Shown: positions 1-8,600 of the stretch, one piece after another
How positions within the stretch are numbered: the first letter of the stretch is position 1
How the letters are laid out: the number at the start of each line of letters is the position of its first letter
Program-made: the position numbers and the translations under genes
The notes under the pieces: model-generated
Databases searched by the model: none
The model's input: only the letters and a program-made list of their open reading frames with translations
Told to the model about the DNA's origin: nothing
Assembly (NCBI GenBank): GCA_021782195.1
Contig: JAJXVI010000007.1
Location: 1-15,491, forward strand
Origin: a bacterium
GTDB taxonomy: Bacteria > Vulcanimicrobiota > Xenobia > RGZZ01
Reading direction: 5' to 3'
DNA length: 15,491 nucleotides

Positions 1-1
1 C

Positions 2-487
2 CTCGTGCGCGACGGCGAACTCCACCGCCACACCTTCGCGATGCCCGCCGCCTACCTCCACCATGAAACGCGCGGACTGGCCGCCGGCGCGCCCTGGCCG
101 CGCGACTTCGGCCCGGAACTCTCGCGCGGATTTCGGGCCCTCAAGACGTGGTTCACCCTCAGAGTACACGGCACCGAGCGTATCGGCCTGACCATCGCAC
201 ACACCTGCGAACTCGCGCAATATCTCGGCGCGCTCGTCGAGGCCCATCCGCGCCTGGAACTCGCGGCCCCCGTACCGCTCAACATCGTATGCTTCCGCCA
301 CGAGGGGAGCGACGAACTCAATCGCCGCATTGTCGTACATCTCCACGAAAGCGGCCTCGCGGCCCCCTCCACGACCACCATTCGAGGGCGTCTCGCCATT
401 CGGGCCGCTCTCGTAAACCATCGCACGACGACGCGCGACGTTGACCGCCTCGTGGCCGCCGTGCTCGAATCTGGAGCCCGACCATGA
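2..487 (+). CDS. PLP-dependent group II decarboxylase, C-terminal part (5' end outside window)
   Basis: The open frame enters from the left edge and gives about 161 residues. They match the C-terminal part of the group II pyridoxal-dependent decarboxylases (aromatic amino acid, glutamate or aspartate decarboxylase fold). The recognisable block is the stretch reading SRGFRALKTWFTLRVHG, followed by a helix with an HTCELAQYL segment and then a VPLNIVCFRH strand, all typical of the small C-terminal domain. Family members remove the alpha-carboxyl of an amino acid to yield an amine in the cytoplasm. The PLP lysine and the substrate pocket lie upstream and are not visible, so the substrate cannot be named. 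The stop codon overlaps the next gene's start as ATGA, which implies translational coupling with the TPR/ATP-grasp gene. The family call is firm; the substrate is unknown. Confidence 0.85.
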   Translation, partial: LVRDGELHRHTFAMPAAYLHHETRGLAAGAPWPRDFGPELSRGFRALKTWFTLRVHGTERIGLTIAHTCELAQYLGALVEAHPRLELAAPVPLNIVCFRHEGSDELNRRIVVHLHESGLAAPSTTTIRGRLAIRAALVNHRTTTRDVDRLVAAVLESGARP

Positions 488-1710
488 GCGCCGTCTCTCC
501 TCCCTGCTCCTGGCCTCCCGTCCTGCTGGGCCTGACCCGACTGATGCGCCTCGCCTATCACGGTGGTGATCTGACCCAGACCATGCGCGACCTCGTAGAG
601 CGCATACAGCGCGACCCGAAGGACGCAGCCGCCCTCCTCGACCTCTCCACCATCCACCTGCTGTGCGGCAGGCGCGATCTGGGACTCGCCTGCCAGGCCC
701 AGGCCCTCGCCGTGGAACAGGTGTATCACCAACCCGCCGCGATCCATTCTCCCGACGGACTGCGCGTGCTCATGTTCGCGACGGCGGGCGATTTCATGGA
801 CAACATGCCGATCGACCTGCTCCTCGAAGACTCAGACGTCGCCGTCGACGTGCTGTTCATCGGCCCTGGGCTGCCCCCCCCGTCGCGCATTCCGGACCAC
901 GACGTGGCAATCGTCGGCATTGCCGAGTCAGACGCAAACCGCACCACCCTCGACGCCCTGACCCCGTTCCTGACAACCTGGCCGCGACCGGTGCTCAATC
1001 TTCCCGAACGCATCCTGCGGCTCGGTCGAGAAACCCTCTGGCAACTGCTCGGCGACCTGCCGGGCGTCTGCATCCCTCCCACGGTTCGCGTCACGCGCGA
1101 CGCCCTTGCAACGCTCGCAACCGAACAGCGCTCACTCGACGCGCTGGCGCCAGGCGGAACGTTTCCGATCATCGTGCGGCCGGTCGGTTCGCACGCCGGC
1201 ACGGGTCTCGAGAAGCTGGACGCGCCCGACGCGATCGCCCCCTATCTAGCGTCACAGGACGTTGACGTCTTCTATCTCTCGAACTTCATCGACTACCGCA
1301 ATCCGGACGGACAGTTCCGCAAGTACCGGCTCGCCTTCATCGACGGTCGCCCCTACGCCTGCCACGTGGCAATCGCCGACCACTGGATGCTCCACTACCT
1401 CAACGCCGGCATGACCGAGAGCGCGGAAAAGCGCGCCAACGAAGCCGAGATCTTCGCCCGCTTCGACGACACCTTCGCCCTCCGACACGAGGAGGCAATG
1501 AAGGCCATGAGCGACCGGATCGGGCTCGGGTACTACGTGGTCGACTGCGGTGAGACCCCCGACGGGCGGCTGCTCATCTTCGAGGCCGGCACCGTCATGC
1601 TCGTGCACGCCATCGACGCCGTGCCTCCCTTCGCATACAAACTCCCCCAGATGCGGAAGGTCTTTGGCGCCTTCCGCCACATGCTCGACGCAGCCCGCGC
1701 CCCGCGATAG
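484..1710 (+). CDS. TPR-containing ATP-grasp-like ligase
   Basis: This 408-residue protein overlaps the decarboxylase stop by four bases, and a GGAG lies 7 bases before its ATG. Residues about 30-95 form TPR-like helices (segments DPKDAAALLDLSTIHLLCG and RRDLGLACQAQALAVEQ). The second half resembles RimK/glutathione-synthetase-type ATP-grasp enzymes. It has a nucleotide-lobe strand at FPIIVRPVGSHAGTG (from residue 227), where an Arg sits at the usual Lys position. It also has a YRNPDGQFRKYRLAFIDGRPY segment around residue 280-300 and a terminal LLIFEAGTVMLVHAID metal/ATP block including E367. ATP-grasp ligases join a carboxylate to an amine or thiol through an acyl-phosphate. Beside a decarboxylase, an amide-forming ligase that uses the resulting amine is a reasonable inference, but the substrates are unknown. 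Confidence 0.7.
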   Translation: MSAVSPPCSWPPVLLGLTRLMRLAYHGGDLTQTMRDLVERIQRDPKDAAALLDLSTIHLLCGRRDLGLACQAQALAVEQVYHQPAAIHSPDGLRVLMFATAGDFMDNMPIDLLLEDSDVAVDVLFIGPGLPPPSRIPDHDVAIVGIAESDANRTTLDALTPFLTTWPRPVLNLPERILRLGRETLWQLLGDLPGVCIPPTVRVTRDALATLATEQRSLDALAPGGTFPIIVRPVGSHAGTGLEKLDAPDAIAPYLASQDVDVFYLSNFIDYRNPDGQFRKYRLAFIDGRPYACHVAIADHWMLHYLNAGMTESAEKRANEAEIFARFDDTFALRHEEAMKAMSDRIGLGYYVVDCGETPDGRLLIFEAGTVMLVHAIDAVPPFAYKLPQMRKVFGAFRHMLDAARAPR

Positions 1711-1717
1711 CATCTCG

Positions 1718-3889
1718 GTGACGACCACGCCGCATCCCACCCGCGAGCTTCTCAAGACCGCCATGCACCGGCCGGACCTTCGGATCCTGCTGGCCGGAGT
1801 GGAGATTCGGCACGACGAAGCGCTCGCGCAACCTTTCCTGGCCCACGACGGTGCGATCGTCCTCGGAAGCGCCGGCGACGCGCGGCACCCGGCGCCCCTC
1901 GCGCACGCTCTCCGGCACGGCGCGGAGATCCTGTGCTGGCGAAACCCCTCCCCGCGCACGTCCGCCGCCGAACGCGTCGCCGCAAGCCTGCTCGCCGCCC
2001 GCACGGCCGCCTGCGCGCTGGCCCTGATGAGCGTCCGCGAGCGGCGCCTCTGCGAGCCCTACGTGGACGCCGACCTCCCCGCGCTGCTCGGACCGCACGC
2101 CGATGCCCCGACGCTCCCCAACGAACGTCTTCGCGCGCTCGCGCAGGCGCTGCTCGCGCTCGCAGGGGACGATCGGGTCCGCGCCGACCTGCCCCTTCTG
2201 GCGCAAGCGCTCGCCTCCCCTCTCTTCGCGGAAGGATGGGCCGTGGCCGTCCCCACCGACCACCTGCTGACGACAGGGGGGGACAGTCGCCTGGCGCTCG
2301 ACCCTGAAAGCGGCTTGAATCGCTACGGATGCAGTCCTCGTCCGCGCCCGCACGCCCTTACGTTCGCATCCACCACCGCAACCTCCATCTCCGAGGGCGC
2401 GTACGAGATGGTCGAACGGCTGCGCCGCGATCTGGTCGCGAGCTGCGTGCAGGGGCGTTTTCCTCTCGACTACGCGCGCGCCATGGCGGGCATCCGGACG
2501 CGCCTGCGCAGGCTGTGCGGGGCGGATGCCGTCCCCGGAACGGAGGTCGTGCTCACCCCGTCCGGCACCGACGCCGAGTTCTATGCGCTCGAACTCGCGC
2601 TGGCAGGCCACGGATCCACGCTCACGAACCTCGTTCTCGCGCCTCGGGAAAGCGGCAGCAGCGTGATGCCGGCCGCCGCCGGCCGACACCACCATCCGGT
2701 GACCGCGCTGGGCGTCGCGGTCGAAACCGACGCGCCGGTCGACGCGGAATCCACGGCACGTGTCCGCCTGGAGGTCGTCGAGGTCCGCGACGCGACGGGC
2801 AACCTCCGTGCGTCTTCCGAGGTCGACCAGGACGTGCGGACGGTCGTTGAGCGCGCGGCAAACGCGGGACATCGGGTGTTGCTCCACGTGCTGGACACCT
2901 CGAAGACCGGGATCGTCGTGCCGTCTCCACGGTGCGTGCGCGACCTGGCCGACCGGCTGGGCGATTCCCTCGACGTGGTGGTGGACGCCTCGCAGTTGCG
3001 CCTGTGTCCGGAAGGCGTGGCGGGGTATCTGGCAGCAAACGCGATGCTGATCATCACAGGATCCAAGTTCTTCACCGGTCCGCCGTTCGCCGGCGCACTC
3101 CTGATTCCGCCTGGCATCGCGCGGCGCGCCGTGCGCCCGGTGGGGGACCATCCCGCCGTGCTCCCGGCAGGCTACCGCGACACCACGACGCGCGACTGCT
3201 GGCCGGAAGCGTGGAACGCGTATTGCCGCACCCTCGGCACAACCCCACAGATCGGACTCCTCTTCCGCTGGACAGCCGCGCTGTGGGAGATGGACGCGTT
3301 CCATCGCTGCCCGCCCACCCGGGCACGCGCGCTCCTCGACGCCTTCCTGTGCGCCGTCCGCACCGCGCTCGAGCAACACGCGTCGCTGGTTCTGCTCGCG
3401 GCGCCAGTCCCCGCACGCACCGCAAATGTGGGAGAGCGCTGGGACGCACTGCCCACGGTTTTCACCGTGGGACTGCGAGGCCGCGGGGGCGAGCTCCACG
3501 GGGTCGAAGCGCTGCGTCGCATCTACGGCTGGCTCAACCGCGACGTCTCCGCGTTGCTCGCCGAAGACGCGTCAGAGGCCGACCGCGCCCTGGCCGCGAC
3601 GTGCTGCCACGTGGGCCAGCCGGTCTCCCTGGCCGCGCCGGGGATGCCGGAGCGATGCGGCCTGCGGATGGCAGCCGGCGCGCGCATCGTGAGCGGCGCC
3701 GCCGACGTGCACGTTGTGAGCGACGTGAACGACGTGGTGAAGGCCGCTCCACGCGGCATTGCGGCGGGCATTGCACCCGAGATGGCAGTGGCGCACGAAA
3801 TCCGCGATGCCTGCACCGTACTCGACAAGATGGACCTCCTGGCCCGCACCTTCGACGCGATGGCAGCTTCCGAGGACGGCGACCCCTGA
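1718..3889 (+). CDS. Large class V-like PLP-dependent enzyme with an uncharacterised N-terminal region
   Basis: About 723 residues if translation starts at the GTG eight bases after the previous stop. An ATG at 1763 is an alternative, and neither has a clear ribosome binding site. The C-terminal two thirds looks like a fold-type I PLP enzyme of the aminotransferase class V / cysteine desulfurase kind. Visible elements are a cofactor-phosphate loop TPSGTDAEFYALE, the pyridine-contacting Asp in VVVDASQLR (D423), and the Schiff-base Lys in ITGSKFFTGPPFAG (K450). A segment NRYGCSPRPRP (from residue 201) precedes the fold. Residues 1 to about 190 are Ala/Leu/Arg rich, and I recognise no domain there. 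The protein is far longer than ordinary class V enzymes (about 400 residues). It is likely co-transcribed with the decarboxylase and the ATP-grasp gene. The exact reaction (aminotransfer, lyase or C-S/C-N bond chemistry) cannot be told from sequence. Confidence 0.7.
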   Translation: MTTTPHPTRELLKTAMHRPDLRILLAGVEIRHDEALAQPFLAHDGAIVLGSAGDARHPAPLAHALRHGAEILCWRNPSPRTSAAERVAASLLAARTAACALALMSVRERRLCEPYVDADLPALLGPHADAPTLPNERLRALAQALLALAGDDRVRADLPLLAQALASPLFAEGWAVAVPTDHLLTTGGDSRLALDPESGLNRYGCSPRPRPHALTFASTTATSISEGAYEMVERLRRDLVASCVQGRFPLDYARAMAGIRTRLRRLCGADAVPGTEVVLTPSGTDAEFYALELALAGHGSTLTNLVLAPRESGSSVMPAAAGRHHHPVTALGVAVETDAPVDAESTARVRLEVVEVRDATGNLRASSEVDQDVRTVVERAANAGHRVLLHVLDTSKTGIVVPSPRCVRDLADRLGDSLDVVVDASQLRLCPEGVAGYLAANAMLIITGSKFFTGPPFAGALLIPPGIARRAVRPVGDHPAVLPAGYRDTTTRDCWPEAWNAYCRTLGTTPQIGLLFRWTAALWEMDAFHRCPPTRARALLDAFLCAVRTALEQHASLVLLAAPVPARTANVGERWDALPTVFTVGLRGRGGELHGVEALRRIYGWLNRDVSALLAEDASEADRALAATCCHVGQPVSLAAPGMPERCGLRMAAGARIVSGAADVHVVSDVNDVVKAAPRGIAAGIAPEMAVAHEIRDACTVLDKMDLLARTFDAMAASEDGDP

Positions 3890-3937
3890 ACCTGTCCGCC
3901 ACGCGTCCTCAGCCTGCGTTCGACGCGAGCCAATCTG

Positions 3938-5497
3938 TCAGCGGCGCGCGCGGTCGGCCGAGACCAGCGCGTCGACCAGATCGATGTAGGCCTGCCTTGC
4001 CTGATCGTGGCCCATCCCGCGACGACCGGACCACGCTTTGTGCTTGGCGCGCCCTTTCAGGTCGAACGCCGAGGGGGCAGGCCCGGTGACGTCGCCTTCC
4101 GTGGCCTGCTTGTAAAGACCGTACAGTTCCAGCAGCACGCTGTTTGAGGGCGCCACCGACAGCGTCTGCACCTGCGCAAGCGCCGACTGGAACCGTTCCT
4201 CCAGGGAAGGGGCGGGGGCGTCGCTCCCCCGGGGGGAGCCGTGGGACGTCCCCGAAACGTCCGCCACAAAAGAAGGTGCGGAGGAAGAGGCGGGAGCCGC
4301 GGAAGCCGGCGCGGGGGACGTCCCCGAAACGTCCTGCGCGGGCGCCGCCAGATACTGCTCGTGATAGCGTCGGAAGCGCTGGTCGATGTCGGACGCGGTC
4401 AGGCCAAACTGTTCGAGGGTGTAGACGTGACGGCCGGCAGCGTGCTGGCGATTCGTCGATAGCCACGCCATCGCCGAGTCCAGGGCCGCGTCGTCGCCAG
4501 CGCAGGACGCAAACGCACAGATGCGGGCAAGGGTCTCGCGAGGCTGCGCCACCAGGTCGGGATAGCGAACGTCGAAAAAGCCGCGGGAACCGACGGCACG
4601 TCGCAGGCCGGCGAGGGGAAACAGCGCGCGCTCCACGAGGTCGGTGCAGTATCCGCCGAGCGCGTGCGCGTCGAGCGTGGCGCCTTCCGACGCCTGTAGA
4701 GCCGCACACAGGCTGGCGAGGGAGGGAAGCGCCTCGTCCACGCGCCGGTGAAGTGAGACGATGGTGGCATCCGGAAAGACCTTTCGCAGCACGGGAAGGT
4801 GCCAGAGGTGACACGGATCCTTCAACACGAAGCGGCAGCCCGGGTACCGCCACGCCAGCACCTGAAGTTGCATGCGATAGAAGCGGTAGTACGGCTCCAT
4901 GTCAGTCTCCATCATCCACTCGACAAAGGCGGGGATGTGGAAGCTGAAGCTGTGCACCATCGTGGCAAAGCCCTGGCGGAACAGCCAGCTGCACTCGTCA
5001 GGCCAGCCCGCGTTGATGGGATGGATGCGCGCAAGGTCTGGCGCGCGCTGCGCGATGAAGGCAACCATGGCCTCGGCCTCCGCCACGGCGCGCGCTTCCC
5101 AGGCCGCGAGGTCGTCCCCGCTCGGCACGATGGCGCGCATCTCCCACAGACGTGGCGCGCGCAGATCCGGGTGACCCGAGAGCAGATTGTGCAGCAACGT
5201 GGTTCCGGTGCGAGGCAGTCCCACGATGAAGATGGGAGCGGGCAGGGCGACGTCGAGAATCTCCGGATGGCGGCGCACGAACTCGACCACCCGCGCGCGC
5301 AAGACGAGCGTTCCCACGAAACGCGTGCGAAGGGAGGCAAGGCTCTCCGGGGGCAGGCCGGCCTCGCGGGTCACGGCGAGCGCAAGCTGCTCCAGGGCCG
5401 GCCGAAACTCTTCGGTTCCAAAATCGGAGGTCCCGGCCACCTGCGCGGCGGCGGCGACCATTGCATCGACCTGGGTGATGGGTGCGATCTGCTGCAT
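3938..5497 (-). CDS. Sulfotransferase fused to an acyl-CoA-binding (ACBP) domain
   Basis: 519 residues from the ATG at 5497, chosen because GGAAGGA lies 8 bases upstream; an upstream in-frame ATG at 5560 would add 21 residues lacking this support. Residues about 20-370 match the Sulfotransfer_3 family. The PAPS 5'-phosphosulfate loop is GLPRTGTT (93-100), with the family's following LLHNLLSGHPDLRAP, and a 3'-phosphate region around FVLKDPCHLWHLPVL...VSLHRR. An Ala/Ser/Pro linker with two DVSGTS repeats follows. From about residue 432 to the end there is a near-canonical ACBP domain: LYGLYKQATEGDV (458 on), FDLKGRAKHKAW and QARQAYIDLVDAL, retaining the Tyr/Lys acyl-CoA-binding positions. Family knowledge says PAPS sulfonate transfer to a hydroxyl or amine, and ACBP binding of long acyl-CoA. 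I infer sulfation of a lipid-like substrate presented as or near an acyl-CoA. It converges with the PLP gene and lies downstream of the FAAL fusion. Confidence 0.88.
   Translation of the reverse strand: MQQIAPITQVDAMVAAAAQVAGTSDFGTEEFRPALEQLALAVTREAGLPPESLASLRTRFVGTLVLRARVVEFVRRHPEILDVALPAPIFIVGLPRTGTTLLHNLLSGHPDLRAPRLWEMRAIVPSGDDLAAWEARAVAEAEAMVAFIAQRAPDLARIHPINAGWPDECSWLFRQGFATMVHSFSFHIPAFVEWMMETDMEPYYRFYRMQLQVLAWRYPGCRFVLKDPCHLWHLPVLRKVFPDATIVSLHRRVDEALPSLASLCAALQASEGATLDAHALGGYCTDLVERALFPLAGLRRAVGSRGFFDVRYPDLVAQPRETLARICAFASCAGDDAALDSAMAWLSTNRQHAAGRHVYTLEQFGLTASDIDQRFRRYHEQYLAAPAQDVSGTSPAPASAAPASSSAPSFVADVSGTSHGSPRGSDAPAPSLEERFQSALAQVQTLSVAPSNSVLLELYGLYKQATEGDVTGPAPSAFDLKGRAKHKAWSGRRGMGHDQARQAYIDLVDALVSADRARR
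4241..4334. repeat. 20-base direct repeat pair inside the sulfotransferase-ACBP linker
   Basis: The sequence GGGACGTCCCCGAAACGTCC occurs identically at 4243-4262 and 4315-4334. The offset is 72 bases, exactly 24 codons, so both copies stay in frame and both encode DVSGTS. On the coding strand each copy has hairpin arms GGACGT and ACGTCC around a short loop. A further palindrome (GCTCCCCC with GGGGGAGC, 4223-4239) lies next to them. This looks like a palindromic repeat tolerated in a flexible linker. Confidence 0.8.
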
Positions 5498-5505
5498 GAG
5501 CTGTT

Positions 5506-5512
5506 TCCTTCC
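5506..5512 (-). promoter_or_regulatory. Ribosome binding site of the sulfotransferase-ACBP gene
   Basis: GGAAGGA on the minus strand, 8 bases before the ATG at 5497. It decides that start over the upstream in-frame ATG at 5560, whose first codons would run through a GC-rich hairpin. Confidence 0.7.
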
Positions 5513-5531
5513 AGACCCCATTTTCTTGATC

Positions 5532-5558
5532 GAGGCGCCCCCCTTCCGGGGGAGCCTC
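5532..5558. other. GC-rich stem-loop in the leader of the sulfotransferase gene
   Basis: GAGGCGCCCCCC and GGGGGAGCCTC flank a short TTCC loop, a strong hairpin with a one-base irregularity. It lies 35-61 bases before the sulfotransferase start codon. No T-run follows on either strand, so an intrinsic terminator is not supported. It may be an mRNA leader structure or part of the neighbouring repeat cluster. Confidence 0.5.
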
Positions 5559-5569
5559 AAATCGCGCCT

Positions 5570-5697
5570 CTAGAGGCGCGGCCGAAAAGGTCGCGCCGAT
5601 CAACATCTGGGGGCTAGAAGGCCGGCCGATCTACGATATCTTGTAGGTTGCGGGATACCCGCAACCATCAGAAGGGGGTTTTCGGCCGGGCTTCTAG
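5570..5697. repeat. Nested inverted repeats between the FAAL fusion and the sulfotransferase
   Basis: Three related copies of a 17-19 base motif are present. CTAGAGGCGCGGCCGAAAA is at 5570-5588, CTAGAAGGCCGGCCGAT at 5614-5630, and an inverted copy TTTTCGGCCGGGCTTCTAG at 5679-5697. The inverted copy matches the first at 17 of 19 positions and the second at 15 of 17. Inside lies a perfect 9-bp hairpin, GGTTGCGGG-ATA-CCCGCAACC (5646-5666). The last copy contains the TAG stop of the FAAL gene. The copies can pair in alternative ways. It could be a small palindromic mobile repeat or an intercistronic RNA structure. Confidence 0.75.
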
Positions 5698-8600
5698 CGC
5701 ACGGCGGCGAGGTCCGACTGTCCGCGAAGGGCTTCCAGACGCGCTTCGAACGTCGCCGCGGTGGCCTCGTCCTCGGCCATCAGGGCGTCAACGTCGACGT
5801 GCGCGAAACCGAGCACGCCCATTGCGCCGTACGCGCGACGCACCCGTTCCCCCCACAGACCGACCGCGCGAATGGTGGGGACGATGCGGGAAAAGAGTTG
5901 CGAGCGATAACTGCGCAGGAACCCGGAGGACTCGATGTGCGCACGACAGCGTTCGGTGGGAAGGCCGAGGCGCGCCCAGACCTCCTCGCCCGAGAAGCGG
6001 TCACGAAGCAGGTAGGAGGCCTCGACAACAAACTCCTCGCGTTCGTCGCGTTCACGTTGCGTGAGGTGGGGCAGGTAGGCCTGCAACGTCAGGCGCCCGA
6101 AAGCGACGTGGCGGGCCTCGTCCTCCATGACGTAGGCATTGACCATGGCGGACAGCGCATTCTGCGACTCGTCACGGATGAGCGAGAAAGCGGCCAGGGC
6201 GAGTCCTTCGACAAGAACCTGCATACCGAGCATGGTCATGTCCCAGCGACGGTCGGCGAGGACGTCGTCAAGAAGGCGCTTGAGCGATGGCGAGACCGGA
6301 TAGTCGAGTTCCATGCGGCTCAAGAGGCGCGTGAAGGCCTCCAGGTGGCGCGCTTCGTCCACGACCTGGGTCGCCGCGTAGAGTCGAGCTTCCATGGTGG
6401 GGGCCTGGCCGACGATCTTGGAGGCGCAGAGCAGCGCGCCCTGCTCCCCGTGCAGGAACTGCGACAGTTGCCACGACTGAAAGTGGCGCCGGACCTCGGC
6501 TTTTTCCGCTCGGTTCATCGAATCGAACATGTCCGAGCCGTAGATGGGAATGCCGCTGTCGGGAAGGCCCTGCGGATTGTCCGGGTCCATCGGAAGCGTC
6601 CAGTCGATGCGACGGGAGGCGTTCCACTGCTTCTCCTTGGCACGCTCGTAGAGCCCCAGCATCCGGTCGTCCCGAGGCGCGTAGTCGGAAAGCAGGCTCC
6701 ACAGACGGCTCTCGGGAGGCACGGCGGAAGGTGCGGCAGACGCCACTTCGACGCGGGTTGGCGGGAGCGAAACCGTTCCAGACGCCCGATAGGCCTCGAG
6801 GTACGTGGTCAGCAGGCGTTCGTCAAACGCGGGGCACGACACCTGTGCGCCCAGCAGCAAGCGCGTGTTGCGATCGTCGACGGGCATGGTCTTCTTCATC
6901 TGACGTTCGAGGCGCTGCATGCGGGCATCGGAAATGTTGCGATAGTACCCGGCAAAACGGGCCAGCGGGTTATCCGGACACTGTTCGGGAAGGTCAAGGA
7001 CGGCCTGACGGAACACGGGATACGGAACCTCGCGCAATGGCCAGCCGGCCTTGCGGAGAAACGCGTACAGGTCAAGCTGGCGCATCGGGGCGGGGTTGAC
7101 GAGGTTGAAGGAACGCCCGAGCGCGGAGGCGTGCAGGCTGAGCAACGCAACGGCAGCCGCCACGTAGTCGACCGGCACGATGTCAAGAATCTTGTCGACG
7201 TACGGGACCACGCCGAGTTGACATGCGCCCCGCAGGAACGAGGAGAACAACTGGCCCTCGCTGGTCGACTCGGCACCGTTGCTGCTGTCGCCCGTCACGA
7301 AACCCGGGCGGTACACGGTCACGGTGAAGCCGCGCCGACGCGCGTTGTCGAGCAGTTTTTCCGCCACCCACTTGCTCTGGAAGTATCCGATGAGCAGATT
7401 CTCCGCACCCTCGAGTTCCGCTTCCTCCGCAAACCAGGTCGGCCCGGACGGGGCGCCGATGGGGTAGACGCCGATGCTCGACACGAAGTGAATCGGCACG
7501 TTACGCTGGCGGGCAAGATGCAGCACGCTGCGGGTGCCCTCCACGTTGGTTGCCTTCAGCGCGTGGTAGGGGTGGGCCCAGTTGACCTGTGCCCCGCAGT
7601 GATAGATGCGCCCGACAGTGCGGGCCAGGGTCTGGAAGTCGGCCTCGGAGAGCCTGAAGCGCGGCAGGCCGAGGTCCCCGCACAGCACGGCAATCCGGGT
7701 CTCGTGCTCGGACTTCCACCTTCCGTAGCGGACCAGGGAGGCCTTGAGGCGCGCGAACGCGGTGGGTTCGTCGGGGGCGCGAACCAGACAGATGACGCGG
7801 TCGGAGGTGCGTTCCAGCAACTCGGACAACAGGTAGGTCCCGAGAAAGCCGCTCGCGCCGGTCAGCAGAATCGGACCCCCCTCGAGACAGGTCGGGCCGC
7901 CGGGACGCAGGTCAGCCTCGAGAGCGGCCTCGGCGTTCCAGTCGATGGGTTCGCCGGGATCTGAGGAAACCGTCGAGCCAGAAGCGAGGAGGTGAGCTAC
8001 GGTGCGAATGCTCTGGCCAAAGAAGATCTCGATGGGGAGTTCACGACCGATGTATCGCTCCAGTTCACCGGCCAACTGCGCAACCTGCATGGAATCAATG
8101 CCGAGCGACGTCAGCGTGACGTCGGGGGAGACGTGCGCCGAATCCGCACAGGTTGCACGCAACCGCTCAAGCAGGAAGGCCAGGATGGCTTCCTCGCCAG
8201 AGGCTGTGGCGGGGGAGGACAGACGCGCGACCACGTGCAGGGTTCCCTCTTCGTAGGCGGCGCGCGTAGCCCAGCGCTGGATCTTGCCGCTCGAAGTCTT
8301 GGAAATCGTACGAGGTTGAATCAACACGACGTCTGAGATGTCGATTTCGTGTTGCCGGGCCACGGCTTCGCGAACCAGGGCCGGCACCCGGGCAAGCTCG
8401 GGAGCGCTCCCTTCGGCTTCGGCAACCAGGACCACCACCTCGTGTCCATCGCGTTCGAGAGAGAAGGCTGCTGAACAGCCCGGTCGGAGCGTGGGAGAGG
8501 CGCTCTCGGCCGTGCGTTCCAGGTCCTGGGGGTAGTGATTCTGGCCGCGCACGATGATCAGGTCCTTCAGACGACCGGTCACGAAGACCTCGCCATTGTC

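Noticed and set aside
1595..3499. Very long open frames on the minus strand opposite the PLP enzyme
   Set aside because: Shadow of high-GC codon use; low-complexity Arg/Gly/Ala translations without domains, while the + strand frame has clear PLP motifs.
5532..5558. Intrinsic terminator after the FAAL fusion gene
   Set aside because: The hairpin is strong but has no T-run on either strand.
5799..7964. Long + strand open frame opposite the FAAL fusion
   Set aside because: Antisense shadow of the multidomain gene; no recognisable domain and no suitable start context.
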